Assembly: GCA_958295465.1 (NCBI GenBank)
Contig: OY282353.1
Span: forward strand, 4,021,001-4,085,000
DNA from: an uncultured Gammaproteobacteria bacterium
GTDB taxonomy: Bacteria; Pseudomonadota; Gammaproteobacteria; HK1
DNA: 64,000 nucleotides
Reading direction: 5' to 3'
How positions within the stretch are numbered: the stretch's first letter is position 1; each line of letters opens with the position of its first letter. A model generated the notes under the pieces. It saw nothing but the letters and a program-made list of their open reading frames with translations. It was not told the DNA's origin and searched no databases. The position numbers and the translations under genes were made by a program. Of the stretch, positions 28,827 through 37,349 are shown one piece after another.

Positions 28827-31481
28827 ATGGACGACCGGCGCACAACGGCCCCGGAACCGCGTCCTCACGATGTATCCGGAGCGCTTGCCGCTCCCGGTGA
28901 CGTGCGCACGCCACTGCCGGAAATTCGCGACACCGTCGCGGCAGCGCGGTCGCGCCTGGAGGCGCGCTTCCGCCGGGGCGACCCGGTTGCCGCGCTCGTC
29001 GAGGCCCGTTCGCGGGTCGTGGACTGCGTCCTCGCGCTCGCCTGGCACCGGTTCGGACTCGACAGTCACACCCGCCGCGCGCTGGTCGCGGTCGGCGGCT
29101 ACGGCCGCGGCGAGCTGCACCCGGGCTCCGACATCGACTTGCTCGTCCTCACACCCAGGGCGATGGGTGGCGGTGAAAGCGAGAAGGTCAGGGATTTTCT
29201 CGCGTTCCTGTGGGACATCGGGCTTGCGGTCGGAAACAGCGTACGGACCGTAGGCGAGTGCGTGAACGAGGCGAGGCGCGACGTCACCGTGGCCACCAAC
29301 CTCATGGAGGGCCGGCTCGTATGCGGGTCCGCGGACCTGCTCGCGCGGATGCACGAGCGAACGGGCCCGAGGTGGATCTGGTCGAGCCGGAGGTTCTTCG
29401 AGGCCAAGATGGCGGAGCAGCGCGCCCGCCATCACAAGTTCGACGACACCGGCTACAACCTGGAGCCGAACGTCAAGGAGGGTCCGGGCGGCCTGCGCGA
29501 CATCCAGACCATTGCCTGGGTCGCGAGGCGGCATTTCGGGACGGAGACCCTCGGTGAGCTGGTCGATCACGGCTTCCTCACCGCGAGCGAGCTCGACGCC
29601 CTGGAGTCCGGCCGGCGGTTCCTGTGGCGGGTGCGTTTCGCGCTGCACCTCCTGACCCGGCGCGCCGAGGATCGGCTCCTGTTCGATCACCAGCGACACC
29701 TGGCCCGGATGCTGGGGTTCGAGGACGACGGCGATCGGCTCGGGGTCGAGCGCCTCATGAAGCGCTACTACCGCGAGGTGATGGAGCTGTCACGTCTCAA
29801 CGAGATGCTGCTCGAGCACTTCGAGGAAGCAATCCTCCACGTCCGACGCCGTGATCGCATCAGGCCGCTCAACCGGCGTTTCCAAGCCGTCAACGGCTAC
29901 GTGGAGGTCACCCGCAAGGACGTCTTCCGCCGCTATCCCTTCGCCCTGCTGGAGGTGTTCCTGCTGTTGCAGCAGCATCCCGATCTCGAAGGGGTGCGCG
30001 CCTCGACCATCCGCCTCATCCGCGCCAACCGGCACCGGATCGACGACGGGTTCCGGGCCGACATCCGCGCCCGCAGCCTCTTTCTCGAGATCCTGCGCCA
30101 ACCGCGGGGCATCAACCACGAGCTGCGCCGGATGCACCGCTACGGAATCCTCGGCGCTTATCTTCCCGTCTTCGACCAGGTCGCGGGGCAGATGCAGTAC
30201 GACCTGTTCCACGTCTACACCGTCGACGAGCACACGCTGTTCGTGGTCCGCAACCTGAGGATGTTCGCCGACCCCGCGCGTTACCACGAATTCCCCCACT
30301 GCGCGGATATCTTTGCGCGGCTGCCCAAGCCGGAGCTCATCTACGTCGCGGGGCTGTTCCACGACGTCGCCAAGGGGCGCAACGGCGATCACTCCGAACT
30401 CGGTTCCGATCTGGCTCGCGAGTTCTGCGCTCTGCACGGGTTCAGCGAATACGACACCGGGCTGGTCGCGTGGCTGGTCCGGTATCACCTGCTGATGTCG
30501 ATCACCGCCCAGCGCCGTGACATCAGCGATCCCGCGGTGGTGTCCGAGTTCGCCGCGACGGTCGGCGACCACGTCCACCTCGACTACCTCTACCTTCTCA
30601 CCATCGCGGATATCCGCGGCACGAATCCCGGGCTTTGGAACGACTGGAAGGGCGCCCTGCTGCACGACCTGTACCGATCGACGGTGCGCGCGTTGATACG
30701 CGGACTCGAGAACCCGATCGAGCGGGCCGAGCTCGTACGCGAGACCCGGGATGAAGCCGGCCGTCTCGTCGCCGATATCGGAATCGGCACGGAGCAGGCT
30801 GCGGCGCTGTGGGATAATTTCGGGGACGACTACTTCCTGCGCCACTCCGCGGACGAGATCCGCTGGCATACCTCGAACATTCTCGATGCTGGCGCTGCCG
30901 ACGTCCCGCTGGTGCTGGTCCGGAACGGGCGCGGAGGCATCGAGATCTTCGTCTACGCGCCGGATCGGGAGTTTCTCTTCGCGGCCAGCGCTTCGATTCT
31001 GGGACGGCTGGGGCTCACGGTGCTCGATTCCAGGATCATCACCGCGAATCACGGCATGACCCTCGACTCGTACGTGGTCGAGGACATCGCGGCGTCCTCC
31101 GCGGTCAGGTCCCGCCACGAGGAGATCCGTACCGCCCTGCGGCTCGGACTGCGCGAGCCGGCCGGCGTGCCGAGAAAGGTGCGCCTGCTCGCGAAGCGCC
31201 AGCTCAAGCACTTCACGATCCCGGTGGAGGTCAACTTCACGCGGGACACATCGAACCAGCACACGGTCATGGAAGTCATCGCGGCCGACCGGCCGGGGCT
31301 GCTCGCGCGCATCGGCTGGGCGCTCGCGGATGCCCGGGTCCGCATCCACAACGCGAAGATCGCCACCTTCGGGGAACGCGCGGAAGACGTCTTCTACGTC
31401 ACCGACCGGCACAACCGGCCGCTGGCCGACGCCCGTCTCGCCGAGGTGTACCGCGGCGTCCACGCGGCGCTCGACGTTTGA
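28827..31481 (+). CDS. glnD: Bifunctional PII uridylyltransferase / uridylyl-removing enzyme GlnD
   Basis: GlnD senses glutamine and uridylylates or de-uridylylates PII proteins, controlling nitrogen assimilation. The 884 residues show the nucleotidyltransferase motif VGGYGRGELHPGSDIDLL near residue 90, the GlnD_UR_UTase region (GPGGLRDIQT), the HD domain LFHDVAKGRNGDHSELG near residue 505 and two C-terminal ACT domains (about 690-760 and 805-884). ATG 28827 with AAGG upstream is preferred over GTG 28800. It lies 51 bp after smpB. Confidence 0.95.
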   Translation: MDDRRTTAPEPRPHDVSGALAAPGDVRTPLPEIRDTVAAARSRLEARFRRGDPVAALVEARSRVVDCVLALAWHRFGLDSHTRRALVAVGGYGRGELHPGSDIDLLVLTPRAMGGGESEKVRDFLAFLWDIGLAVGNSVRTVGECVNEARRDVTVATNLMEGRLVCGSADLLARMHERTGPRWIWSSRRFFEAKMAEQRARHHKFDDTGYNLEPNVKEGPGGLRDIQTIAWVARRHFGTETLGELVDHGFLTASELDALESGRRFLWRVRFALHLLTRRAEDRLLFDHQRHLARMLGFEDDGDRLGVERLMKRYYREVMELSRLNEMLLEHFEEAILHVRRRDRIRPLNRRFQAVNGYVEVTRKDVFRRYPFALLEVFLLLQQHPDLEGVRASTIRLIRANRHRIDDGFRADIRARSLFLEILRQPRGINHELRRMHRYGILGAYLPVFDQVAGQMQYDLFHVYTVDEHTLFVVRNLRMFADPARYHEFPHCADIFARLPKPELIYVAGLFHDVAKGRNGDHSELGSDLAREFCALHGFSEYDTGLVAWLVRYHLLMSITAQRRDISDPAVVSEFAATVGDHVHLDYLYLLTIADIRGTNPGLWNDWKGALLHDLYRSTVRALIRGLENPIERAELVRETRDEAGRLVADIGIGTEQAAALWDNFGDDYFLRHSADEIRWHTSNILDAGAADVPLVLVRNGRGGIEIFVYAPDREFLFAASASILGRLGLTVLDSRIITANHGMTLDSYVVEDIAASSAVRSRHEEIRTALRLGLREPAGVPRKVRLLAKRQLKHFTIPVEVNFTRDTSNQHTVMEVIAADRPGLLARIGWALADARVRIHNAKIATFGERAEDVFYVTDRHNRPLADARLAEVYRGVHAALDV

Positions 31482-31734
31482 GCCCGGCGCCGTCCGGAGC
31501 CCGCGCCTGCCCCCGAGGCATGTTCCGCCCGGAGCCTCCGATCATCCTCCTCACTGCACGGACGGCGCGGCGGCTTGGCTTGCAGGTGCCTGATCCGGCT
31601 CTCCGAATCATCGAGAATTATTTAATGATTTACATTAAATTTCCGAATTTATGAATTGATAAATATCATATTTTTCATATATTCTGTATTGATGTGGCTC
31701 CGGCGATCCGGCGCGCGGCGCAGCGCCAAACGCT
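31482..31734. other. Convergent glnD / moaD gap with A+T-rich island
   Basis: The 253-bp gap contains a strongly A+T-rich stretch at about 31600-31690, in sharp contrast to its surroundings. It includes an 8-bp inverted repeat ATTTAATG/CATTAAAT (31620-31640). No coding frame is present. As both genes end here, a termination function is possible, but no GC-rich hairpin with a T-run is seen. Confidence 0.4.
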
Positions 31735-31968
31735 TCAACCTCCGGTGACCGGCGGGAAGAACGCGACTTCGTCACCGGCCTGGACCGATGCGCCGAGGTG
31801 CGTGTACTCCAGGTTCACGGCCACGAGGACGTTGTCGGGGATCGGCTTCCCCCCGGCCGCGAGGCGCCACGCACCTTCGGCGGTCTCCGCGCGGGCGGCA
31901 TCGACCTCGACCTCCCCGCGGCCCACCGCTTCGCGCAGACTCGCGAAGAACTTCACCGTGATCGTCAT
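31735..31968 (-). CDS. moaD: Molybdopterin synthase sulfur carrier subunit MoaD
   Basis: MoaD is the small ubiquitin-like subunit of molybdopterin synthase. Its C-terminal Gly-Gly is adenylated and thiocarboxylated, then donates sulfur to precursor Z. The 77 residues start with [12 protein letters not shown] and end in AFFPPVTGG with the required terminal Gly-Gly. It is divergent from moaC, and no moaE or moaA is in the window. Confidence 0.93.
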   Translation of the reverse strand: MTITVKFFASLREAVGRGEVEVDAARAETAEGAWRLAAGGKPIPDNVLVAVNLEYTHLGASVQAGDEVAFFPPVTGG

Positions 31969-31996
31969 CTGCGATCCGCCGTCGAATGATTCAGGC

Positions 31997-32022
31997 TGAT
32001 ATTATCGCCGGGCAAGGAGGAG
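31997..32022 (+). promoter_or_regulatory. Extended -10 promoter and orphan Shine-Dalgarno before moaC
   Basis: TGATATTAT (31997-32005) is an extended -10 element with TATTAT matching 5 of 6 consensus bases. Nine bases after it lies AAGGAGGAG (32014-32022), a near-perfect ribosome binding sequence, but the moaC ATG is 41 nt further on and no ATG, GTG or TTG lies at a usable distance. It is in the 95-bp divergent moaD/moaC spacer. Confidence 0.45.
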
Positions 32023-32063
32023 TCGGCACCCCTATCCGTCCATCACCGCGTGTCCCGCACCCG

Positions 32064-32555
32064 ATGAGCGACACCCTGACCCACTTCGACGCGCAAGGCC
32101 ACGCCCGCATGGTCGACGTGGCGGCGAAGCCCGCCACCCACCGCGTCGCGGTCGCGCGGGGCGGCATCCGGATGCAGGCCGACACCCTGCGGCTCATCGT
32201 CTCCGGAGGCCATCGCAAGGGCGACGTCATCGGGGTAGCCCGACTTGCGGGCATCATGGCCGCGAAGCGTACCGCCGACCTCGTACCCCTGTGCCATCCG
32301 ATCGTCCTCACCCGGGTCGAGGTCGAGCTGTGGCCGGACGAGCCGCGCAGCCGCGTGGAATGCCGCGCACGGGTCGAGACGATCGGCCCGACCGGAGTCG
32401 AGATGGAGGCGCTCAACGCAACCCAGGTCGCCCTGCTCACGGTCTACGACATGTGCAAGGCGGTGGATCGGGGGATGATCATCGAGTCGGTCCGCCTCGT
32501 CGAGAAGCGCGGCGGAAAATCCGGCGACTGGGTCCGTTCCGGGACCGAACCCTGA
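32064..32555 (+). CDS. moaC: Cyclic pyranopterin monophosphate synthase MoaC
   Basis: MoaC converts the MoaA product to cyclic pyranopterin monophosphate in molybdenum cofactor synthesis. The 163 residues match the family: opening [15 protein letters not shown], active-site block [17 protein letters not shown] (PLCHP signature), [25 protein letters not shown] (E-M-EA and D-M-K residues) and the ending GGKSGDW. ATG 32064 is the family start although it lacks an adjacent ribosome binding site. Confidence 0.95.
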   Translation: MSDTLTHFDAQGHARMVDVAAKPATHRVAVARGGIRMQADTLRLIVSGGHRKGDVIGVARLAGIMAAKRTADLVPLCHPIVLTRVEVELWPDEPRSRVECRARVETIGPTGVEMEALNATQVALLTVYDMCKAVDRGMIIESVRLVEKRGGKSGDWVRSGTEP

Positions 32556-32683
32556 CGCCAAACGCGGGGGGCAGCGAGTCGGCGGCGCGGCTTTCCGCAT
32601 CGATCCTCGCGAAACGGGTCGGCCAAGCATCCTCGTATCGCCGGTCCGGCAGTTGAAAAGCAGGAGCCGGCGGGAAGTGACGT

Positions 32684-32818
32684 TTCGACCTGGTCGACAG
32701 GCGCTTGGAGCAGATTCAGGAACGCCTGACCTCCGTGGAAAAGGTAACTTCGCGGATTGGTGGATTGCTCGATGGGATCGGCCTCTCCGGCGTTGCCTTG
32801 CCGGGCTCGCTGGCGTAA
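32684..32818 (+). pseudogene. 5'-truncated tandem copy of the small membrane/coiled-coil gene
   Basis: This 45-codon open stretch without a start codon encodes RRLEQIQERLTSVEK followed by TSRIGGLLDGIGLSG, closely matching the coiled-coil half of the intact gene at 32829-33017. The two DNA copies are 220 bp apart (32696 versus 32916) and about 88% identical by eye over 100 bp. The membrane-segment half is missing, so this is a partial tandem duplication left as a remnant. Confidence 0.6.
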
Positions 32819-32828
32819 CGTTCCGTGC

Positions 32829-33017
32829 ATGGAAGGCCTGTCCCAGGAAACCATCGCCGTCATCGGCGCTACGATCGCCCTCGCCGGGCTGATCCTCCGG
32901 CAGGGCTCGCGCATCGACAAACGCTTCGAGCAGATTGAAGAACGTCTGACCTCCGTGGAGAAGGAAACTTCGCGGATTGGCGGATTGCTCGAGGGGCTCG
33001 GCCTCTCCGCCGCATGA
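32829..33017 (+). CDS. Small membrane protein with coiled coil, unknown function
   Basis: The 62-residue product has one predicted transmembrane segment (about residues 7-24, rich in Ala, Ile and Leu), then a charged heptad-like helix (RIDKRFEQIEERLTSVEKE) and a hydrophobic end GGLLEGLGL. I do not assign a family function. No clear ribosome binding site precedes ATG 32829. A truncated copy lies directly upstream and a dynamin-like GTPase 108 bp downstream, so it could be a membrane-bound partner of that GTPase; this is inference from proximity only. Confidence 0.55.
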   Translation: MEGLSQETIAVIGATIALAGLILRQGSRIDKRFEQIEERLTSVEKETSRIGGLLEGLGLSAA

Positions 33018-33125
33018 AGTCCGAGCCGTCCGACGACGCCGACTGAACCCGCGCCGTCCGGGGCGCCCGCCGCCATCCGCCTGCCATCCCCGGAAACACG
33101 GGGCCGGCCCCAAGGAGCGCCCGCC

Positions 33126-34772
33126 ATGCCCGCCGCGCCCTCCCCCGTCGAGCAGTGCCTCTCCACGTTCGGGACGTATCTTCGCAAGCTCCCGGGTCTT
33201 TCCGGGAAAGGCAGCCCCTCCGCCATCGAGGACCGCATCGCCACGCTCGAAACGCATCTGGAACGGGAACATCCCCTGCTCCTCGACGTCGTGAAGAGCT
33301 TTCGCAAGCTCGACCGGGTGGCGTACCGGTTGGGGATCCTCTCCCGCGAGGAGTCGTTCGCGACCCGGATCCCGTGGTGGCCGCTGGTGGCCGTGCTCGG
33401 CACCTTCTCCTCGGGAAAGTCCTCGTTCATCAACTACTTCCTGCAGGTTCGGCTCCAGACGAGCGGGAACCAGGCGGTGGACGACAAGTTCACGGTCATC
33501 TGCTTCGGCGCCGACGATCCGCCGCGGACGCTCCCCGGCCTCGCACTCGACGCCGACCCGCGCTTCCCGTTCTACCAGGTCAGCCGCGACATCGAGAGCG
33601 TGGCCGAGGGCGAGGGGCGGCGGATCGACGCCTACCTCCAGCTCAAGACCTGTCGGAGCGAAGCGTTGAGGGGGAAGATCCTCGTCGATTCCCCGGGGTT
33701 CGACGCCGACGAACAACGCAACGCGACGCTGCGCATCACCGACCACATCATCGACCTGTCCGATCTGGTGCTGGTGTTCTTCGATGCCCGGCATCCCGAG
33801 CCGGGGGCGATGCAGGACACCCTGCGCCATCTGGTGGGGAACACCATCCACCGGCCGGATTCGAGCAAGTTCCTCTACATCCTCAACCAGATCGACAACG
33901 CGGCGCGCGAGGACAACCCCGAGGACGTCTTCGCGGCATGGCAGCGCGCGCTGGCCCAGGCCGGCCTCACCGCCGGCCGCTTCTACCGCATCTACAACCC
34001 CGACGTCGCCCCGCCGATCGACGATCCGCAGCTCCGGCAGCGCTTCGAGACCAAGCGCGAGGAGGACGCCGCCGAGATCTACGGGCGCATCCACCAAGTG
34101 GAGATCGAGCGCGCGTACCGCGTCATCGGTGTGCTCGAGAAGACCGCGAAGGCGATCGAGCAGCGCGTCGTGCCGGCGGTCGAAGCGGCGAAGGCGTCAT
34201 GGAAACGGGCAGTGCTCTGGAGCGACGCCGCGGTCTTCGGCGTACTCCTCGCCGCGTTCGCGGCATGGACCATCCCGGCGGGCTGGTGGGAAGGGCTCCG
34301 GTTCTCCGCACCGTGGTTCGAGCCCATCTCCTCGACGCCCTGGCTCATGGCGCTCGTCATCGTGCTCGTGGCGGCCGGCGCCTACCTGCACCACCTCGTC
34401 CGCAAGCTCTCGGCCCGGCTCGTCGCCCGCCGCATCGCCCGCGATCCGAACCTCCCCGACGATGCACGGGCATGGGCCGCTCGGGCTTTCAACCACAGCA
34501 CGAAGGCGTGGCGGCCGATCATGGCCGGCTCGCCGGCCGGCTGGGGCCGGGGTGCGCGCCGGCGTATCGCGGAGGTGGTGGCGGACGCGGACCGGTTCGT
34601 GCAGCGCCTCAACGACAGCTTCGCCGATCCGTCCGGGGGCGCGAGGGCGGCCGCCGGCTCGGATGAAACCCGGCTCGGGGCCGTCGAATCGAAACCGGAC
34701 GGCGGGATTTCGCGCACCGATCCGCTGGCGGCGGCGATCGGCGCGGGATCGTCCCCGAGCGCCGGGGGGTAA
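33126..34772 (+). CDS. Dynamin-like membrane GTPase
   Basis: The 548-residue protein has the G1 P-loop GTFSSGKSS (about residues 92-100), a DxxG G3 motif in VDSPGFD near 187, and NQID near 250 as the G4 element (NKxD variant). The G1/G3 sequences are those of the EHD/dynamin-like ATP- or GTPase group. Two hydrophobic segments (about 363-383 and 402-422) anchor the second half in a membrane, and the last 60 residues are low complexity. Bacterial members remodel or repair membranes. AAGGAG lies 9 nt before ATG 33126. The exact subfamily is not clear. Confidence 0.8.
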   Translation: MPAAPSPVEQCLSTFGTYLRKLPGLSGKGSPSAIEDRIATLETHLEREHPLLLDVVKSFRKLDRVAYRLGILSREESFATRIPWWPLVAVLGTFSSGKSSFINYFLQVRLQTSGNQAVDDKFTVICFGADDPPRTLPGLALDADPRFPFYQVSRDIESVAEGEGRRIDAYLQLKTCRSEALRGKILVDSPGFDADEQRNATLRITDHIIDLSDLVLVFFDARHPEPGAMQDTLRHLVGNTIHRPDSSKFLYILNQIDNAAREDNPEDVFAAWQRALAQAGLTAGRFYRIYNPDVAPPIDDPQLRQRFETKREEDAAEIYGRIHQVEIERAYRVIGVLEKTAKAIEQRVVPAVEAAKASWKRAVLWSDAAVFGVLLAAFAAWTIPAGWWEGLRFSAPWFEPISSTPWLMALVIVLVAAGAYLHHLVRKLSARLVARRIARDPNLPDDARAWAARAFNHSTKAWRPIMAGSPAGWGRGARRRIAEVVADADRFVQRLNDSFADPSGGARAAAGSDETRLGAVESKPDGGISRTDPLAAAIGAGSSPSAGG

Positions 34773-34900
34773 TCGACGCGGACCGTCCCCGAGCGCCGGG
34801 GGGGATCGACGCGAACCGTCCCGAGCGCCGGGGGGATCGGTGCGGACCGTCCCGAGCGCCGGGGGGTGATCGGCGCGAACCGTCCCGAGCGCCGAGGACG
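34737..34900 (+). repeat. Five tandem 31-35 bp hairpin-forming repeats
   Basis: Five imperfect units share the frame ATCG-(A/G)CGCG-(A/G)ACCGTCC followed by CCGAGCGCCGGGG. In each, CCCG and CGGG flank AGCGC, giving a short hairpin. The first unit encodes the last residues and stop codon of the dynamin-like gene; the rest is non-coding. The array may stabilise or terminate the 3' end of the transcript, but nothing shows this directly. Confidence 0.75.
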
Positions 34901-35355
34901 TTCGTTCCGGATCGACGGGATGGCAATCCTTCGGGTCCGGTCAGGATCCATATCGAGACCATTCCCGTCAGCCGCATCGTCGGCCAGTGCCCCTTCGCCG
35001 TCCGGATTCCGGCTCCCTTCCTTCGGGAAACGGCTCCTCGCCGCCCTTGCCCGGGCCGGTTCAACGCCTCCGGGAGACCCGATCCGGGTCACGCCGCGGA
35101 CAAGGAACGGCCTTGGAATCTGTACCCGATTGTTGCATAAACTCATATGCATTGGTGCGCGAAACGCTTCTGTACAAGTAGTATTCCGCATACTGGACGG
35201 TCCAGTTCATGTTCACTCCCAGTGAGGATGAGCTATACCGGCGCGGCATGCGTTCCACCCTGCCATCGCAGCACGAACAGGCGTCTTCGATAGCTTTTTA
35301 TGCTACTGGCAGGTGTATACTACCGGCGCGATACACACGGCAGGCAGGCTCCGCG
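34901..35355 (+). other. Intergenic region before pcm with promoter candidate
   Basis: No gene is supported here. An in-frame extension of pcm to 35209 exists but lacks similarity. TATACT (35316-35321) is a good -10 hexamer without a clear -35 element. A perfect 13-bp palindrome CTGGAC-G-GTCCAG (35193-35205) directly follows GTAT/ATAC half-sites (35180-35192) and could be an operator, though it lies more than 100 bp from the -10. Confidence 0.35.
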
Positions 35356-36009
35356 ATGGATTTCGAGCGCGCGCGCTTCAACATGGTCGAACAGCAGATC
35401 CGGCCTTGGGAAGTGCTCGATCGGACCGTGCTCGACCTGATGGAGCGGGCGCCGCGCGACGCCTTCGTGCCGAACGAATACCGCCGCCTCGCCTACGCCG
35501 ACACCGCCGTCCCCATCGGGCACGGAGAGGCGATGCTGCCTCCCAAGGTCGAAGGCCGGCTCCTGCAAGCACTGGGGATCGGGTCCGAGGAACGGGTGCT
35601 CGAGATCGGCGCCGGCAGCGGGTTTCTTACCTGGCTGCTCGCCCAGCGTGCGGCCCACGTCACCGGTGTCGAGCTGAAACCTGCGCTCGCGGAGCGGGCC
35701 CGGGCGAACCTCGCCGCCCATCGCGTCGGAAACGCCACGGTGGAAGTCGGCGACGGCCGCCGCGGTCGGGACCGGGGTGCGCCGTACGACGCAATCGTGG
35801 TCGGCGGCTCGGTGCCGGTGCGGGAGCCGGCGTTCGAGGAGCAGCTTGCGGTCGGCGGCCGACTCTTCGTCGTGATCGGGGCCGCGCCGGCGATGGAAGC
35901 GACCCTCGTGCAGCGCATCGGAGAACGCGAATGGACCCGGAAAAGCATGTTCGAGACGGTGTTGCCTCCGCTCGCGGGCGCCGACGCGCCGGGACGGTTC
36001 GTTCTGTGA
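35356..36009 (+). CDS. pcm: Protein-L-isoaspartate O-methyltransferase family protein
   Basis: This 217-residue SAM-dependent methyltransferase belongs to the family that repairs isoaspartyl residues in damaged proteins. It has MVEQQIRPWEVLD near the start, RDAFVPNEYR and the SAM motif VLEIGAGSGFLTWLLA (about residues 79-94). The usual substrate-loop TQS motif is replaced here by GHGEAMLPPK, as in the branch found next to tolC, so the repair activity is not certain. The stop codon overlaps the tolC start (GTGA), showing translational coupling with tolC. Confidence 0.82.
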   Translation: MDFERARFNMVEQQIRPWEVLDRTVLDLMERAPRDAFVPNEYRRLAYADTAVPIGHGEAMLPPKVEGRLLQALGIGSEERVLEIGAGSGFLTWLLAQRAAHVTGVELKPALAERARANLAAHRVGNATVEVGDGRRGRDRGAPYDAIVVGGSVPVREPAFEEQLAVGGRLFVVIGAAPAMEATLVQRIGEREWTRKSMFETVLPPLAGADAPGRFVL

Positions 36010-37304
36010 CCACCCTCGCCGGACGTGTGGCGCGGGCGCTCGGAGCGGGTGCGTTCCTGGTGGCGGCGTCGTCGGCGGCACCGGCGGAAAACCTCGTCGA
36101 GGTCTTCAGGCTCGCCCTCACGAGCGACCCGGAATTCCTCGCCGCGGGCGCGATCCACCGCGCCGCCCTGGAGGTCCGTCCGCAGGCGCGGGCGGACCTC
36201 CTCCCGAACGCCAGCGTATCGGTGGCCAGGCTGTGGAACGACACACAACAGCGGCCCGATTTTCGATCCGACAACGCCACCCTCGAAGTCGCGCAGCCGA
36301 TCTACCGCCGCGATCGGCGTATCGCCCTTGCCCAGGCCGACAGCCGGATCGCGAGGGCCGACGCGCTCTACGCCGCCGCACGCCAGGATCTCGTGGTGCG
36401 GGTGGCCGAGCGGTACTTCGGGGTGCTGGAGGCCGAGGACGAGCTCGGCTTCGCACGGGCAACCCTGGAGGCGTTCGAGCAGCAGCTCGCGCAGAGTCGG
36501 CAACGGTTCGAGGTCGGACTGATCCCGATCACCGACGTCGAAGAGGCCAAGGCGGGGTTCGACCTCTCGAGAGCCCAGCTCATCGCCGCGGAGAATGCGC
36601 TCGACATCGCCCGCGAGGCCCTGCGGGAGACCACCGGCAAGTACCAGGAGGAGCTTGCGCGGTTGACGGAAATGCATCTCGTGACGCCCGAGCCGGAGGA
36701 CATCGACAAGTGGACGGAGATTGCACTCGACCGGAACCTGCGCCTCCTCGCCGCGAGGCACGCCACGGAGACGGCCCGCCGGGAGATCGAGCGAATCCAG
36801 GCCGGCCACTCCCCCACCCTCGACGCCGTCGGCTCGTTCGGTCTTAATAACGACAGCACGTCGAGAGTCGGCCGGACCAGGCCCGTGACCGTCGGCCTGC
36901 GGCTGAACCTCTCCCTCTATGCCGGCGGGTCGATTCTCTCGCGCACCCGTGAGAGCCGGCATCGCCATCAGCAAACCCTCGACGTGCTCGAACGCGAGCG
37001 GCGCCGCGCGCAGCGTGAGACGCGGGGCGCATATCTCGGCGTCAACTCCGGCATCTCCCGGGTGCATGCGCTCGAGCAGGCGGTTCGGTCGAGCCAAGCG
37101 GCCGCGGAAGCGGTCGAGGCGGGATTCCAGGTGGGAACCCGGACCTCGGTCGACGTGCTCGGCGCGCAACGCGACCTGTTCCGCGCACGCCGCGACCTCG
37201 CCGAGGCGCGGTACGGCTATGTCCTCGACGTGCTCCGGCTCAAGCGTGCGGCCGGCACCCTCTCCGAAGACGATCTGGGGTTGATCGCGATCTGGCTCGG
37301 CTGA
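36006..37304 (+). CDS. tolC: TolC family outer-membrane protein
   Basis: TolC trimers form the outer-membrane duct of type I secretion and RND efflux systems. The 432-residue product begins at GTG 36006 with a signal peptide (hydrophobic residues 8-26, likely cleavage after SSAAPA). Two homologous outer-membrane-efflux repeats rich in long alpha-helices follow. Family blocks include NLVEVFRLAL, DVEEAKAGFDLSRAQLIAAENALDIA and the late GTRTSVDVLGAQRDLF, quoted only in support. It is coupled to pcm. No inner-membrane transporter is adjacent. Confidence 0.92.
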   Translation: MTTLAGRVARALGAGAFLVAASSAAPAENLVEVFRLALTSDPEFLAAGAIHRAALEVRPQARADLLPNASVSVARLWNDTQQRPDFRSDNATLEVAQPIYRRDRRIALAQADSRIARADALYAAARQDLVVRVAERYFGVLEAEDELGFARATLEAFEQQLAQSRQRFEVGLIPITDVEEAKAGFDLSRAQLIAAENALDIAREALRETTGKYQEELARLTEMHLVTPEPEDIDKWTEIALDRNLRLLAARHATETARREIERIQAGHSPTLDAVGSFGLNNDSTSRVGRTRPVTVGLRLNLSLYAGGSILSRTRESRHRHQQTLDVLERERRRAQRETRGAYLGVNSGISRVHALEQAVRSSQAAAEAVEAGFQVGTRTSVDVLGAQRDLFRARRDLAEARYGYVLDVLRLKRAAGTLSEDDLGLIAIWLG

Positions 37305-37322
37305 GAGCCACGGCCGGTTGCC

Positions 37323-37342
37323 GCCGGCGATCGATCGCCGGC
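37323..37342. terminator. Perfect 20-bp palindrome between convergent tolC and gpmA
   Basis: GCCGGCGATC is followed directly by its reverse complement, so RNA of either strand can fold into an 8-bp stem with a TCGA loop. It lies in the 45-bp gap between the tolC and gpmA stop codons, where a bidirectional terminator is expected. No T-run follows on either side, so termination strength is uncertain. Confidence 0.5.
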
Positions 37343-37349
37343 CCTCCAC

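Noticed and set aside
32444..33433. 330-codon minus-strand frame over moaC and the small-protein repeats
   Set aside because: It is antisense to moaC and to the small coiled-coil gene and its copy, without recognisable features.
35209..35355. 49-codon N-terminal extension of pcm
   Set aside because: Similarity begins at the ATG 35356, and a promoter-like TATACT lies inside the extension.
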